From NCBI GenBank assembly GCA_019873655.1, contig JAIOAU010000001.1:147984-211983 (forward strand): a stretch of 64,000 nucleotides of DNA, given 5' to 3'. Each line of letters opens with the position of its first letter. Position 1 is the stretch's first letter. Of this stretch, positions 17,309 through 25,502 are shown in pieces. The position numbers and the translations under genes are program-made. Under the pieces are notes generated by a model. The model worked only from the letters and a program-made list of their open reading frames with translations, made no database searches and was not told where the DNA came from. Source of the DNA: Chloroflexota bacterium (GTDB lineage: Bacteria > Chloroflexota > Anaerolineae > Anaerolineales > Villigracilaceae).

Positions 17309-17752
17309 ATGTTCAAACGCAACGGACAAACAACTTCTCCCGCTGCCGTGCAGGCCGTGGAGCGCATCACCTCGGTGCTGGGGGCGGGAATCATCTGGCA
17401 GGGCAGCATCACCGGCTCGGGCGGGGTGCGCATCGAGGGCGCCTTCGAGGGGCCAATCGCCCTGAAAGGCATGCTCGTCGTCGGCGAGACCGGCAAAGTG
17501 ACCTGTGAGAACGTGCGCGCCGTCCACGTCATCGTGGCGGGGGCGGTCAAGGGCAACATCACCGCCCAAAAGGTCGAGATTCGCTCGACTGGCCGCGTCT
17601 GGGGCGACATCGTCACCGCCGCTTTCGCCACCGAGGAAGGTTCCTTCCTGCGCGGCCAGATTCGCATGGAAGACGCCGTTGACCTGGGCCTGGAGGGCGT
17701 CCCCGAGGCGCCCGCCGGCGAGACCCCGGCCGTCGAACCCCCCAAGGCCTGA
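17309..17752 (+). CDS. Bactofilin (polymer-forming cytoskeletal protein)
   Basis: A 147-residue protein of the bactofilin/DUF583 family. The core (about residues 27-120) is a right-handed beta-helix with regularly spaced glycines and hydrophobics (WQGSITGSGGVRIEGAFEGPI, VVGETGKVTCENVRA, VIVAGAVKGNITAQ). It is flanked by a disordered head and a Pro/Glu-rich tail. Bactofilins form non-polar cytoskeletal filaments without nucleotide. One base separates its stop from the next gene's ATG. Confidence 0.88.
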   Translation: MFKRNGQTTSPAAVQAVERITSVLGAGIIWQGSITGSGGVRIEGAFEGPIALKGMLVVGETGKVTCENVRAVHVIVAGAVKGNITAQKVEIRSTGRVWGDIVTAAFATEEGSFLRGQIRMEDAVDLGLEGVPEAPAGETPAVEPPKA

Positions 17753-17753
17753 G

Positions 17754-19019
17754 ATGACCGACAAACCTGCCTACCGCGTCCCCATGTCCTCCCCCGACCT
17801 GAATGGCTCGGAGCGCGGCGAGGTCGAAGACGCCCTGCGCGGCGCCCGCATCCCCGAACCGGACTTGCAGGAAGTGCTGCGCATTCTGGAAGGTCCCACC
17901 CTCAGCATGGGACCCAAAGTACCGGCCTTCGAGCGTCTGTTCTGCGAGTACACCGGCAGCAAACACGCCATCGCCGTCAATTCCGGGACGGCCGGCCTGC
18001 ACCTGTGCATCCGCGCCGCCGGCGTCGGCCCGGGCGATTTCGTCCTGACCACGCCCTTCTCCTTCGTCGCCTCGACCAATGTGATTCTTTTCGAACAGGC
18101 CGTGCCGATCTTCGTGGACGTCGAACCGGAGACCGGCAACCTCGACCCCGCCCTGGCCGCCGAGGCGGCCCGCGACCTGGCGGCGGGCGGCGAACAAGCC
18201 CGGCGCTGGCTGCCCCGCCGAGGAGCCTTCGACTACGCTCGGGCCAGGCCGGGAGAGCCGCGGCCGCTCAAAGCCCTCTTGCCGGTGGATGTCTTCGGCC
18301 AACCGGCCGACCTGGACGCCATGCGCCGGATCGCCGAGGAATATGGCATCAAAGTCATCGAGGATTCCTGCGAGGCGCTCGGCTCGGAATACAAGGGCCG
18401 CAAAGCCGGTACGCTCGGCGATTATGGCGTCTTTGCCTTTTATCCGAACAAACAAATCACCACCGGAGAGGGCGGCGTGATCGTCACCGATGACGACGAA
18501 GCCGCCGCCTACATGCGCGCCCTGCGCAACCAGGGCCGCGCCCCCGGCGACACCTGGCTGCAACATACTTACCTGGGCTACAACTATCGCTTGGACGAAA
18601 TGTCCGCCGCGCTGGGCATCGCCCAGATGGCCCGCATCGAGGAACTGCTGGCCAAGCGCGAGCGCGTCGCCGCCTGGTACGACGAGCGCCTGGCCGAAAT
18701 TCCCCAGGTGGAGCGTTACCTGATTCGCCCCGAGACGACCCGCATGTCCTGGTTCGTCTATGTGGTCAAGTTTGCCCCGCAGGTGGACCGCGACGCCCTC
18801 GCCCAGCGGCTGGAGGGACGCGGCATCCCCGTCCGGCCGTATTTCTTACCCATTCACCTTCAACCTTACATGGTTGAACGCTTCGGCTACCGGCCGGGCG
18901 ATTTTCCCGTCAGCGAGGACCTCGGACGGCGTAGCCTGGCCCTGCCTTTCTCCAGCGTCATGACCGAGGCCATGGTCGATCAGGTTTGTCGAATTCTGGC
19001 CGAAGAGTTGAACGCCTGA
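17754..19019 (+). CDS. DegT/DnrJ/EryC1/StrS aminotransferase
   Basis: A 421-residue PLP enzyme that aminates keto sugars of nucleotide sugars. The PLP lysine is in YPNKQITTGEGG (Lys233), with the EDSCEALGSEY segment (203-213) and the NYRLDEMSAALG loop typical of the family. The start is the ATG at 17754. Unusual: residues about 147-171 form an extra charged stretch (RRWLPRRGAFDYARARPGE) before LKALLPVDVFGQ that is longer than is usual at this position. Its DNA matches a dispersed palindromic element type (see the repeat at 18222). Confidence 0.88.
   Translation: MTDKPAYRVPMSSPDLNGSERGEVEDALRGARIPEPDLQEVLRILEGPTLSMGPKVPAFERLFCEYTGSKHAIAVNSGTAGLHLCIRAAGVGPGDFVLTTPFSFVASTNVILFEQAVPIFVDVEPETGNLDPALAAEAARDLAAGGEQARRWLPRRGAFDYARARPGEPRPLKALLPVDVFGQPADLDAMRRIAEEYGIKVIEDSCEALGSEYKGRKAGTLGDYGVFAFYPNKQITTGEGGVIVTDDDEAAAYMRALRNQGRAPGDTWLQHTYLGYNYRLDEMSAALGIAQMARIEELLAKRERVAAWYDERLAEIPQVERYLIRPETTRMSWFVYVVKFAPQVDRDALAQRLEGRGIPVRPYFLPIHLQPYMVERFGYRPGDFPVSEDLGRRSLALPFSSVMTEAMVDQVCRILAEELNA
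18222..18258. repeat. Dispersed small element embedded in the DegT aminotransferase gene
   Basis: The DNA contains CCTTCGACTACGCTCGGG followed by CCAGGC, resembling the CCCTTCGACTTCGCT / CTCAGGG element that also occurs at 46284-46311. In frame it is read as GAFDYARARPGE. It appears to be a tolerated in-frame insertion. Confidence 0.45.
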
Positions 19020-19029
19020 CAGCCGCCCT

Positions 19030-19935
19030 ATGAATCAGTCTTTTGTCCCTCCCCGGCAGCCTGGGCTGACCCTCCACATCCTGCTCCTGATCTTCCTGGC
19101 CGTCCTCGGCGGGACGGCGGTCTGGCTGGCGATGCAGACCGGCCTGGGCGTGAACCAGACGCTCTACATTCTCCTGGCGGCGGCGGCGCTCTTCCCGATC
19201 CCTTTCCTCGCCTATCGCCTCTCGGCGCTGACCCGGGCGATCTACACCCTCGACCGCGACAAGTTCACCATCTCCTGGGGCCTGCGCCTCGAACAGATTC
19301 CGGTCTCGGATGTCGAGTGGGTCCGTCCGGCGGCCGACCTGGACTTTCCCCTGCCCAAGCCGTGGCTGCGCCTGCCGGGTTCGGTGCTGGGGACGCGCCG
19401 CCACCCCGACCTGGGGCTGATCGAGTTCCTGGCCTCGGATGCAGATAACCTCCTGCTGGTGGCCACGGCGCGGCGCATTTTCGCCATCTCGCCGGCCGAC
19501 GCGGCCGGTTTTACCCATGCTTTCCAGCGCGCCATCGAGATGGGCAGTCTGGTCGCTGCCCCGTCGCAATCGGTTTATCCCTCGTTTGTGATTGTCCAGG
19601 CGTGGGAGAGTTTGCTGGCCCGCTTCCTGTGGCTGTCGGGCCTGGTTCTCAACGTCGGCCTGCTGTTGTGGGTCAACTTGCTGGTCGCCTCGCTGGAAAC
19701 GGTTCCTCTCGGCTTTCTGCCTTCCGGCCGGCCAGCAGAAGTCGTCCCCGCGGTGCGGTTGATGATGTTGCCGTTGATCAGCCTGTTTCTCTTCGCCCTC
19801 GGCTGGGGCGTCGGCCTGCTGCTCTACCGTCAGCCCGAAAGACGCCTCGCCGCCCACGTCCTCTGGGCGGGCAGTCTGGTCTCTTCGCTGGTCTTCCTGC
19901 TGGCGGTGATGTTCCTCGTCACCACGCCGGCCTGA
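19030..19935 (+). CDS. Membrane protein with bacterial PH-like domain
   Basis: 301 residues. Two N-terminal membrane segments (about 13-38 and 43-64) are followed by a cytoplasmic beta-rich domain with the TLDRDKFTISWGLRLEQIPVSDVEWVRPA pattern of bacterial PH domains (about residues 75-185). The C-terminal part adds three more membrane segments (about 197-225, 236-262, 275-298). The function is unknown. It is 10 bases downstream of the aminotransferase gene and likely in the same transcript. Confidence 0.7.
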   Translation: MNQSFVPPRQPGLTLHILLLIFLAVLGGTAVWLAMQTGLGVNQTLYILLAAAALFPIPFLAYRLSALTRAIYTLDRDKFTISWGLRLEQIPVSDVEWVRPAADLDFPLPKPWLRLPGSVLGTRRHPDLGLIEFLASDADNLLLVATARRIFAISPADAAGFTHAFQRAIEMGSLVAAPSQSVYPSFVIVQAWESLLARFLWLSGLVLNVGLLLWVNLLVASLETVPLGFLPSGRPAEVVPAVRLMMLPLISLFLFALGWGVGLLLYRQPERRLAAHVLWAGSLVSSLVFLLAVMFLVTTPA

Positions 19936-19975
19936 TTCTCCGGCGGCCGCCTTGGCCGCCCCTCTACGGTGAAGA

Positions 19976-20767
19976 ATGGTTCTTCAAATTGTCATTGGCT
20001 TCGTTGCTGCGTTGTTGATCGCCTACGCCGCCTACCGCGCCGGCAGTTTGAGCAAATCCGGCGCGTTGGGCGCGCTGGTCGAAGGGACGCTCATCTTTGG
20101 GCTGGGCGGCTGGCGGTGGGCGGTCTTGCTGCTCGGTTTTTTCGTTTCCTCCAGTGCGCTGACCCGTCTGTTCGGCAAAAAGAAAGCCGCCCTGGATGAA
20201 AAATTCGACAAGGGCGGCCGGCGCGACCTCGGCCAGGTGCTGGCGAATGGAGGCGTCGCCTCGCTCTTTGCCGTGCTGCATTTCTTCTTCCCCGCCGCCG
20301 ACTGGACCTGGGCCGGTTTCGCCGCCTCCCTGGCCGCCGTCAACGCCGACACCTGGGCCACCGAACTCGGCGTGCTCAACCCGACCGCGCCGCGCCTGAT
20401 CACCAACGGCCGGAAGGTCGAGCGGGGCACTTCGGGCGGCGTTTCGGCTTACGGGACGCTTGCGGCGGCCGGCGGGGCGACCTTCATCGCCCTGTTGGCG
20501 GCGCTGATCAGCCCGCTTCCGCTCCTGTTCGCCGCCTCCATTGCTCTGGCAGGACTGTTTGGCGCGCTGGTGGATTCGCTGCTCGGCGCCACCGTCCAGG
20601 CCATGTATCGCTGCCCGCAGTGCAATAAAGAGACCGAGAAACATCCCCTCCACAAGTGCGGCGCGCCGACGGTCCAAATTCGCGGCTGGAAGTGGCTCAA
20701 CAACGACCTGGTCAACCTGGCCTGCGCCCTGAGCGGGGCGATCCTGGGGGCGCTGCTCGCGCTTTGA
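19976..20767 (+). CDS. DUF92 family membrane protein
   Basis: A 263-residue polytopic membrane protein of the DUF92/TIGR00297 family: GSLSKSGALGALVEGTLIFGLGGWRWAVLLLGFFVSSSALT near the N-terminus, and the conserved NADTWATELGVL and RGTSGGVSAYGT motifs in the middle. A CxxC-x10-HxC-like insert (CPQCNKETEKHPLHKCGAP, about 212-230) lies near the C-terminus. A plant homologue (VTE6) phosphorylates phytyl phosphate; the bacterial role is unsettled. Several tandem hairpins and a strong terminator follow. Confidence 0.82.
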   Translation: MVLQIVIGFVAALLIAYAAYRAGSLSKSGALGALVEGTLIFGLGGWRWAVLLLGFFVSSSALTRLFGKKKAALDEKFDKGGRRDLGQVLANGGVASLFAVLHFFFPAADWTWAGFAASLAAVNADTWATELGVLNPTAPRLITNGRKVERGTSGGVSAYGTLAAAGGATFIALLAALISPLPLLFAASIALAGLFGALVDSLLGATVQAMYRCPQCNKETEKHPLHKCGAPTVQIRGWKWLNNDLVNLACALSGAILGALLAL

Positions 20768-20790
20768 GTCTCCGAGGCCGGGTCTCTTTT

Positions 20791-20915
20791 TGGTAAATCG
20801 GGGGCAAAGCCCCCTCTGAAGCAAAGGATAAGGTAGAGAGAATTTTCGGGGGCGAAGCCCCCTCCGAAGCAGGGAGTTATCGGAGAGAGATTTTGGGGAC
20901 AAAGTCCCTCGGAAA
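20791..20915. repeat. Three tandem ~48-base units, each with a GGGGGC-AAA-GCCCCC hairpin
   Basis: Hairpins at 20800-20814, 20848-20862 and 20895-20908 repeat with a period of 48 and 47 bases. The flanks also repeat (a T-rich lead and a GAAGCA/GGAGAGAG spacer), and the third unit is truncated and mutated but its stem still pairs (GGGAC/GTCCC). They lie in the 3' untranslated region of the DUF92 gene, before the terminator. Confidence 0.75.
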
Positions 20916-20921
20916 AACAGC

Positions 20922-20953
20922 AAGCAGGCGGGAGACGATCCCGCCTGCTTTTT
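20922..20953 (+). terminator. Strong intrinsic terminator (convergent genes)
   Basis: A perfect 12-base stem (20922-20933 with 20939-20950, loop GACGA) ends in a run of T. It lies between the convergent DUF92 and nitroreductase genes and can serve both strands, since the 5' arm is preceded by AAAAAC. Confidence 0.88.
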
Positions 20954-20975
20954 CGACAGCCCTGAAAACAGCGCA

Positions 20976-21461
20976 TCAATATCTTTCCCAGTGAATCACT
21001 TGTTCGAGGGATTTCTTTTCCCTCGTCGGGCTTTCGTCTGGGATGCCGACCGGCACCAGCGCCATCAGCCGCTTGCCGGCCGGGACTCCCAGCAGGCGCT
21101 TGAATTCCTCTTCGCGCGGCAGGGCGTCGCCCTCCACCCAGCAGGAGCCGTAGCCCAGGGCGGTGCAGGCCAGCAGCATGTTCTCGATGGCCGCCGCGCC
21201 GTCCTCCACCCACCAGCGCGAGGACGAGTCGAGCACCACGGCGATGACGGCCGGCGCCGATTCGATCCACGCCCCGGCCGATTTGAACTGGGCGATGGTC
21301 GCCCGGTCTTGAACCACGATGAAATCCCACGGCTGACGGTTGCTGCCGGTGGCCGCCAGCCGCCCGGCGTCGACAATCGTCTCCAGGTCCTGGCGCGGGA
21401 TCGGATCGGGTTTGTATTTGCGGATGCTGCGCCGCTTGCGAATGGCTTCCAACGTTTCCAT
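20976..21461 (-). CDS. Nitroreductase family protein
   Basis: A 161-residue FMN-dependent oxidoreductase, starting METLEAIRKRRSIRKYK with the FMN-phosphate-binding RRSIRKY (residues 10-16) and the GSNRQPWDFIVV motif (39-50), then LACTALGYGSCWVEG (about 101-115). The length is at the short end of the family. NAD(P)H-dependent reduction of nitro or quinone compounds is typical; the substrate is unknown. The MntP gene upstream is separated by 22 bases. Confidence 0.88.
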   Translation of the reverse strand: METLEAIRKRRSIRKYKPDPIPRQDLETIVDAGRLAATGSNRQPWDFIVVQDRATIAQFKSAGAWIESAPAVIAVVLDSSSRWWVEDGAAAIENMLLACTALGYGSCWVEGDALPREEEFKRLLGVPAGKRLMALVPVGIPDESPTREKKSLEQVIHWERY

Positions 21462-21483
21462 GAGACGCCTCCTCGCTGCACGT

Positions 21484-22044
21484 TCAGGTCAACAAATGGG
21501 CGACCACGATGCGGATGCCGATGCCGATCAACACCAGGCCGCCCAGGATTTCCATGCGCTTGCCGAATTTCCTGCCCAAGCCGCCCCCCAGCCGCAAGCC
21601 CAGCCAGGACATCAGACCGGTCACCAGGCCGATGACAATGGCCGGATACCAGATCGACACGCCGATCAACCCCAGGCTCAGGCCGATGGCCAGAGCGTCG
21701 ATGCTGACGGCGATCGAGAGCATGACCAGCGTCCAGCCGCGCGAGGGGTCGAGGGAGTCGTGCTCGCCGTTCGGGTCCAGCCCGGAGCGAATCATGCGCG
21801 TCCCGACGAAGGTCAGCAGGCCGAAGGCAATCCAGTGATCGTAGGCGGCGATGTAGCGCTCAACGGTGACGCCTGCAATCCAGCCGACCAGCGGCATCAA
21901 GAACTGAAAGAGTCCGAAGTGGAACGCCAGCCGAAAGGTCGGCCGGGGACCGTTGGCCTGGCCCGCCGTCCCCGCGCCGAGGCAAACGGCGAAGGCATCC
22001 ATGGCCATGCTGAGCGCGATGAGCAGGACTTCGATGAACGTCAT
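21484..22044 (-). CDS. mntP: Putative manganese efflux pump MntP
   Basis: A 186-residue inner-membrane protein with six predicted helices and the duplicated MntP core motifs MAMDAFAVCLGAG (about 11-23) and VSIDALAIGLSLG (about 108-120), whose aspartates are needed for manganese export. The start is the ATG at 22044, which overlaps the stop of the nucleoside kinase gene (ATGA). No yybP-ykoY-like leader was seen, since the gene lies inside an operon. Confidence 0.9.
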   Translation of the reverse strand: MTFIEVLLIALSMAMDAFAVCLGAGTAGQANGPRPTFRLAFHFGLFQFLMPLVGWIAGVTVERYIAAYDHWIAFGLLTFVGTRMIRSGLDPNGEHDSLDPSRGWTLVMLSIAVSIDALAIGLSLGLIGVSIWYPAIVIGLVTGLMSWLGLRLGGGLGRKFGKRMEILGGLVLIGIGIRIVVAHLLT

Positions 22045-23750
22045 ACTTTCCAAATCTTGAAATCTTTGAGAATCGACCCGCCGATAAACTCGCGCAGGAT
22101 GGAATTGTCGGGGATCAAATCGGCCTCGACCGGCAGGAACCATTCCAGGAAGGCCAGCAGGCGCTTGGCCTCGATGTGTTCGGGCGTCCCATACGAGACC
22201 TGGCGCAGGAGCGGCTCGGCCAGCGGCTGCAGGGCGGCCAGTTCGTACACCAGCGCCGAATTGAACATCACGTCGGCGTTCTCCTGATAGGGGAAGATAT
22301 GCCGTTCCTCGCCGCGCTGGACCGACTCCCAGCGGCGGATGGTCTCCTGGGCGGTGTAGCCGCGCTCGCGGGCGTCGCGCACGATGCGGCGGATGAGACG
22401 CGTGTCAGTGGTCGAGACGCGGTTGTGGCGGTCGAGGTTGAGCTGCGTCAGGGCCGCGCCGTAGATGCGGAAGGCGCGTCCGGCCAGGGAGGCGGGCAGC
22501 AGGCGCGGGTTCAGGCCGTGGATGCCCTCCAGGATGATGAGATGGTCGCGGCTCAACTGGACGGTCTCGCCCGGTTCGCGCTTGCCGGTCTTGAAGTTGT
22601 AACGCGGAACCTGGACCGCTTCTCCCGCCAGCAGGCGCTGGAGCGTCCTGGCCAGCAGGTCCAGGTCGATCGCCTCGAGGGCCTCGAAATCGTACTGCCC
22701 CTGTTCGTCGAGGGGGGTCTGCTCGCGGTCGACGAAGAAGTTGTCCAGTTCGAGGGCGAAGGGCGAGAGGCCGAGCGCCAGCAACTGAACGGCCAGGCGG
22801 CGCGAGAAGGTGGTCTTGCCCGAGGAGGACGGCCCGGAGATGAGTACGATGCGGGCGTCCTGGCGGCGGCCGGCAATCTGACGGGCGATGTCGGCGATGT
22901 GCTGCTCGTGGAGCGCCTCGGAGACGAGGATGACCTCGCGGCTGCGTCCCGCCTGGATGGCGTCGTTCAGCGCCCCGACGTTGTCGATGCCGAGGCGCTC
23001 GAGCCAGTCGCCGTAGAGGCGGAAGGCGGCCAGCAGTTTGGGGTAATCCTGGAGCGGAGAGAGGGTGGTCGGGCTGCGGCGGCGCGGGAAGCGCAGGGTG
23101 AAACCGCTCTCGGCCGGCAGGAGGGAAAACCACTTGAGATAACCGGTCGAGGGCACCATGTAGCCGTGATGATAGTCAATGTGGCCGTTCAAATTGTAGA
23201 GGGTGACGTAGGGCTTGCGGCGGTGGCGCAGCAGGCGCACTTTGTCGGGATAATTCTCTTGCTCGAAATAGGCGATGGCCTCCTCCAGCGGCATTTCGCG
23301 GCGTTCGAAGGGCAGGTCGGCCTCCACCAGGCGCTGCATCTCGGCTTCCAGGCGGTGCAGTTCGACCCGGTCGAGGGGCGGACGGCCGTTGAGGTGGCAG
23401 TAGTAGCCGCCGCTGGTGATGGAGTGGTCGATGATCAACACGCCGCTGTTGGGAAAGAGGGCGGCGAAGGCGGTCTCCAGCAGGAAGGTCAGCGAGCGGC
23501 GGTAGATGCGCGCCCCGTCGGCGTCGGCCATGGTGACCGGTACGACGTTCGATTCCATCGTGATGGGGTAGGTCAGTTCGTGCAGGACGTTGTTGACCAC
23601 CGCGCCCATCAACGGGCCGGGCAGTTCGGTCTCGATGGGATGCAGGAATTCGGCCGCCGTAGCGCCGCGCGGCCCGGCCAGGGTGCGGCCGTCGGGCAAA
23701 TGCACCTCGACCGTGTCGCTCGGCGAGACGAGTTGAATCTTGGCGTTCAT
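22041..23750 (-). CDS. Nucleoside kinase with N-terminal TGS/ThrRS-like domains and uridine kinase domain
   Basis: 569 residues. Residues about 12-75 form a TGS-like domain and about 76-230 a region like the second additional domain of threonyl-tRNA synthetase (HLNGRPPLDRVELHRLE; HHGYMVPSTGYLKWFSLLP). The C-terminal half is a phosphoribulokinase/uridine kinase ATPase with the P-loop SGPSSSGKTTFSRRL (about 304-318) and ELDNFFVDREQTP. Proteins of this fusion type are annotated as nucleoside (uridine/cytidine) kinases. It is translationally coupled to mntP. Confidence 0.85.
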   Translation of the reverse strand: MNAKIQLVSPSDTVEVHLPDGRTLAGPRGATAAEFLHPIETELPGPLMGAVVNNVLHELTYPITMESNVVPVTMADADGARIYRRSLTFLLETAFAALFPNSGVLIIDHSITSGGYYCHLNGRPPLDRVELHRLEAEMQRLVEADLPFERREMPLEEAIAYFEQENYPDKVRLLRHRRKPYVTLYNLNGHIDYHHGYMVPSTGYLKWFSLLPAESGFTLRFPRRRSPTTLSPLQDYPKLLAAFRLYGDWLERLGIDNVGALNDAIQAGRSREVILVSEALHEQHIADIARQIAGRRQDARIVLISGPSSSGKTTFSRRLAVQLLALGLSPFALELDNFFVDREQTPLDEQGQYDFEALEAIDLDLLARTLQRLLAGEAVQVPRYNFKTGKREPGETVQLSRDHLIILEGIHGLNPRLLPASLAGRAFRIYGAALTQLNLDRHNRVSTTDTRLIRRIVRDARERGYTAQETIRRWESVQRGEERHIFPYQENADVMFNSALVYELAALQPLAEPLLRQVSYGTPEHIEAKRLLAFLEWFLPVEADLIPDNSILREFIGGSILKDFKIWKV

Positions 23751-23762
23751 ACGACCCTCCGG

Positions 23763-24830
23763 TTATTTTGCCAGCGCCAGGAATTTTTCCGGCTGGCGGG
23801 CGTAGGTTTCGAGGGGGAGTTCACCGCGCGTCAGGGCCAGGAGGGTCTCGGTGAGCAGGCGGTTGACCGGCGTCGGGACGCCGGCCCGTTCCCCGTAGCG
23901 GACGACCGCGCCGTTCAGCCACTCGACCTCCGAGCGGCCGCGCCCGGAGTGCAGGTCAATGTGGAAGGAGGGCATCTTCCCGCCGCGCCCTCCGCCGATG
24001 GCTTTGCGCATCAGCGGGCGGGCGATGACCTCCGGCAGGCGCGTCCCCAGCGCCAGGGCGCGCACCGGCGCGCCGGGCAGGTCAATCACCCGCAGGCCCA
24101 GCGCCCGCATCACGGCCAGCGCCTCGCCCAGCATCGCCATTTCCAGGCGGAACAGCCCCGGATGGGCGAACACCTCGGCGGGGGTCATGTCCAGGATGGC
24201 GGCGGCGGCGTTGGCTGGCAGGTTGGTGAGCATCTTCGACCATTTCATCTCGGCGGCAGAGGGGAAGAGACGGGCGTTCAGCCCGGCCGCGTCGAGGGCG
24301 GCGACCAGCGCCGCGGCGTCGATTCCGCTGGCGGGGGCCGGGCGCGCCACGCCCACGCCGCGCAGCCGCTCGAGGACGATGTCGCCCACGCCGCGGCGGC
24401 CCACCGAGGAGGTCACCGTCCCGGCGATGACCCGCTCGGGTCCGAGCGCCGTCGCCAGGTCCGGCTCGTTGTCCACGCCGTTGGAGAGACACAGGATGGG
24501 CGGGAGCGCCGCGCCCAGGCCGCCGAGCGATTCGAGGAAGGCGGCGGTGTCGAAGGATTTGAGGGCGTAGATGGCGACGTCGAAGGGGCCGTGTTCGAGG
24601 GCCTCCGCCAGGGTCGGGAAGAACGCTACGGAGGGAGGGCGGCAAATCGCCGACGCCGCACCCCGGCGCCGATCGGCGCTCAGGTCGAGGCGCAGGCCGC
24701 GTTCCCGCAGTTCCTCCACTGCTTTCGGCTGCTCGACGAAAACGACGCGATGTCCGGCCAGGGCCAGCGACCCGCCGACGTAGGTCCCGATGGCCCCGGC
24801 GCCGAAGGTCAGCACGTGCAAGGGCTTCAT
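23763..24830 (-). CDS. Ketopantoate reductase family protein (PanE/ApbA-like)
   Basis: A 355-residue NADP-binding protein with GAGAIGTYVGGSLALAGH (10-27) and the C-terminal helical domain holding the conserved lysine in AEMKWSKMLTNLPANA. It is longer than classical PanE (about 300 residues). The family includes 2-dehydropantoate 2-reductase, but many members have other 2-oxoacid substrates and no other pantothenate gene is nearby, so the pathway is uncertain. The stop of the upstream phosphatase gene overlaps its ATG by 4 bases. Confidence 0.8.
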   Translation of the reverse strand: MKPLHVLTFGAGAIGTYVGGSLALAGHRVVFVEQPKAVEELRERGLRLDLSADRRRGAASAICRPPSVAFFPTLAEALEHGPFDVAIYALKSFDTAAFLESLGGLGAALPPILCLSNGVDNEPDLATALGPERVIAGTVTSSVGRRGVGDIVLERLRGVGVARPAPASGIDAAALVAALDAAGLNARLFPSAAEMKWSKMLTNLPANAAAAILDMTPAEVFAHPGLFRLEMAMLGEALAVMRALGLRVIDLPGAPVRALALGTRLPEVIARPLMRKAIGGGRGGKMPSFHIDLHSGRGRSEVEWLNGAVVRYGERAGVPTPVNRLLTETLLALTRGELPLETYARQPEKFLALAK

Positions 24831-25465
24831 TCGGCCTCCTCTTCCGGCGCGCCGCTGTCGAAGCCGACCAGGTACCAGTTGTGGCGCTCGGCGTGGTATT
24901 CGAAGGTCGCGAAGGCGGTGTTGCGGAACAGGAAACGCGGTCCGCTGGAGTTTGCCTGCACGGGGATGTTGAGCAGCGCGTACATGGTCATGTTGAGGAT
25001 GCCGCCGTGGGCCACGACCAGGATGCGCCCCGGCGGCGAATCGACCAGTTTTTGGATATTCGCGCCCGCCCGCAGGTACAGTTGCCAGCGGCTCTCGCCG
25101 GTTTCCCCGTAATGCGTGTAGGGAGTGGTGAAAGCGGGGCGCGGGAAGAGACGGTCGCCCTCCTCGGCGGTCAGGCCGGCCATCCGGCCGTTGTTGATTT
25201 CCATCCAGCCGGGGTCGAATTCGAGCGGGACGCCGAGGGCGGCGCAGACGATCTCAGCCGTCTGACGGGCGCGCAGGAGCGGGCTGGCGACGGCGCGGTC
25301 GAAGGTCACGCCCGCCGCCTGCCAGCGTTCGGCCAGGGCGCGGGCCTGGGCCCGGCCGCGCTCGGTCAACGGGAAATCGGCGTGCCCCTGGAAGCGGTTC
25401 TCGGCGTTGCCGACCGATTCGCCGTGGCGCAGGAAGACGACGTGGTGAAGGACAGAGGAGTTCAT
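24827..25465 (-). CDS. Histidine phosphatase family protein
   Basis: A 212-residue protein with the catalytic LRHGES (Arg13, His14) and QGHADFPLTERGRAQARAL signature of phosphoglycerate-mutase-like phosphatases. The second catalytic histidine is in VVAHGGIL (about 171-178). The substrate is unknown. It lies next to SCO1664-like and DUF3090 genes, an arrangement also known in Actinobacteria. Confidence 0.88.
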   Translation of the reverse strand: MNSSVLHHVVFLRHGESVGNAENRFQGHADFPLTERGRAQARALAERWQAAGVTFDRAVASPLLRARQTAEIVCAALGVPLEFDPGWMEINNGRMAGLTAEEGDRLFPRPAFTTPYTHYGETGESRWQLYLRAGANIQKLVDSPPGRILVVAHGGILNMTMYALLNIPVQANSSGPRFLFRNTAFATFEYHAERHNWYLVGFDSGAPEEEAE

Positions 25466-25502
25466 GGAGCAAGATTGTACTATAAAACCGTCGCCGTCTC
25501 TC

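Noticed and set aside
20791-20915. Possible CRISPR-like array
   Set aside because: Only three degenerate units with a 48-base period, spacers are also repeated, and there are no cas genes.
22176-25112. A 978-codon plus-strand open frame opposite the nucleoside kinase and ketopantoate reductase genes
   Set aside because: Low-complexity composition typical of antisense frames in high-GC DNA; the minus-strand frames have clear motifs and ribosome-binding sites.
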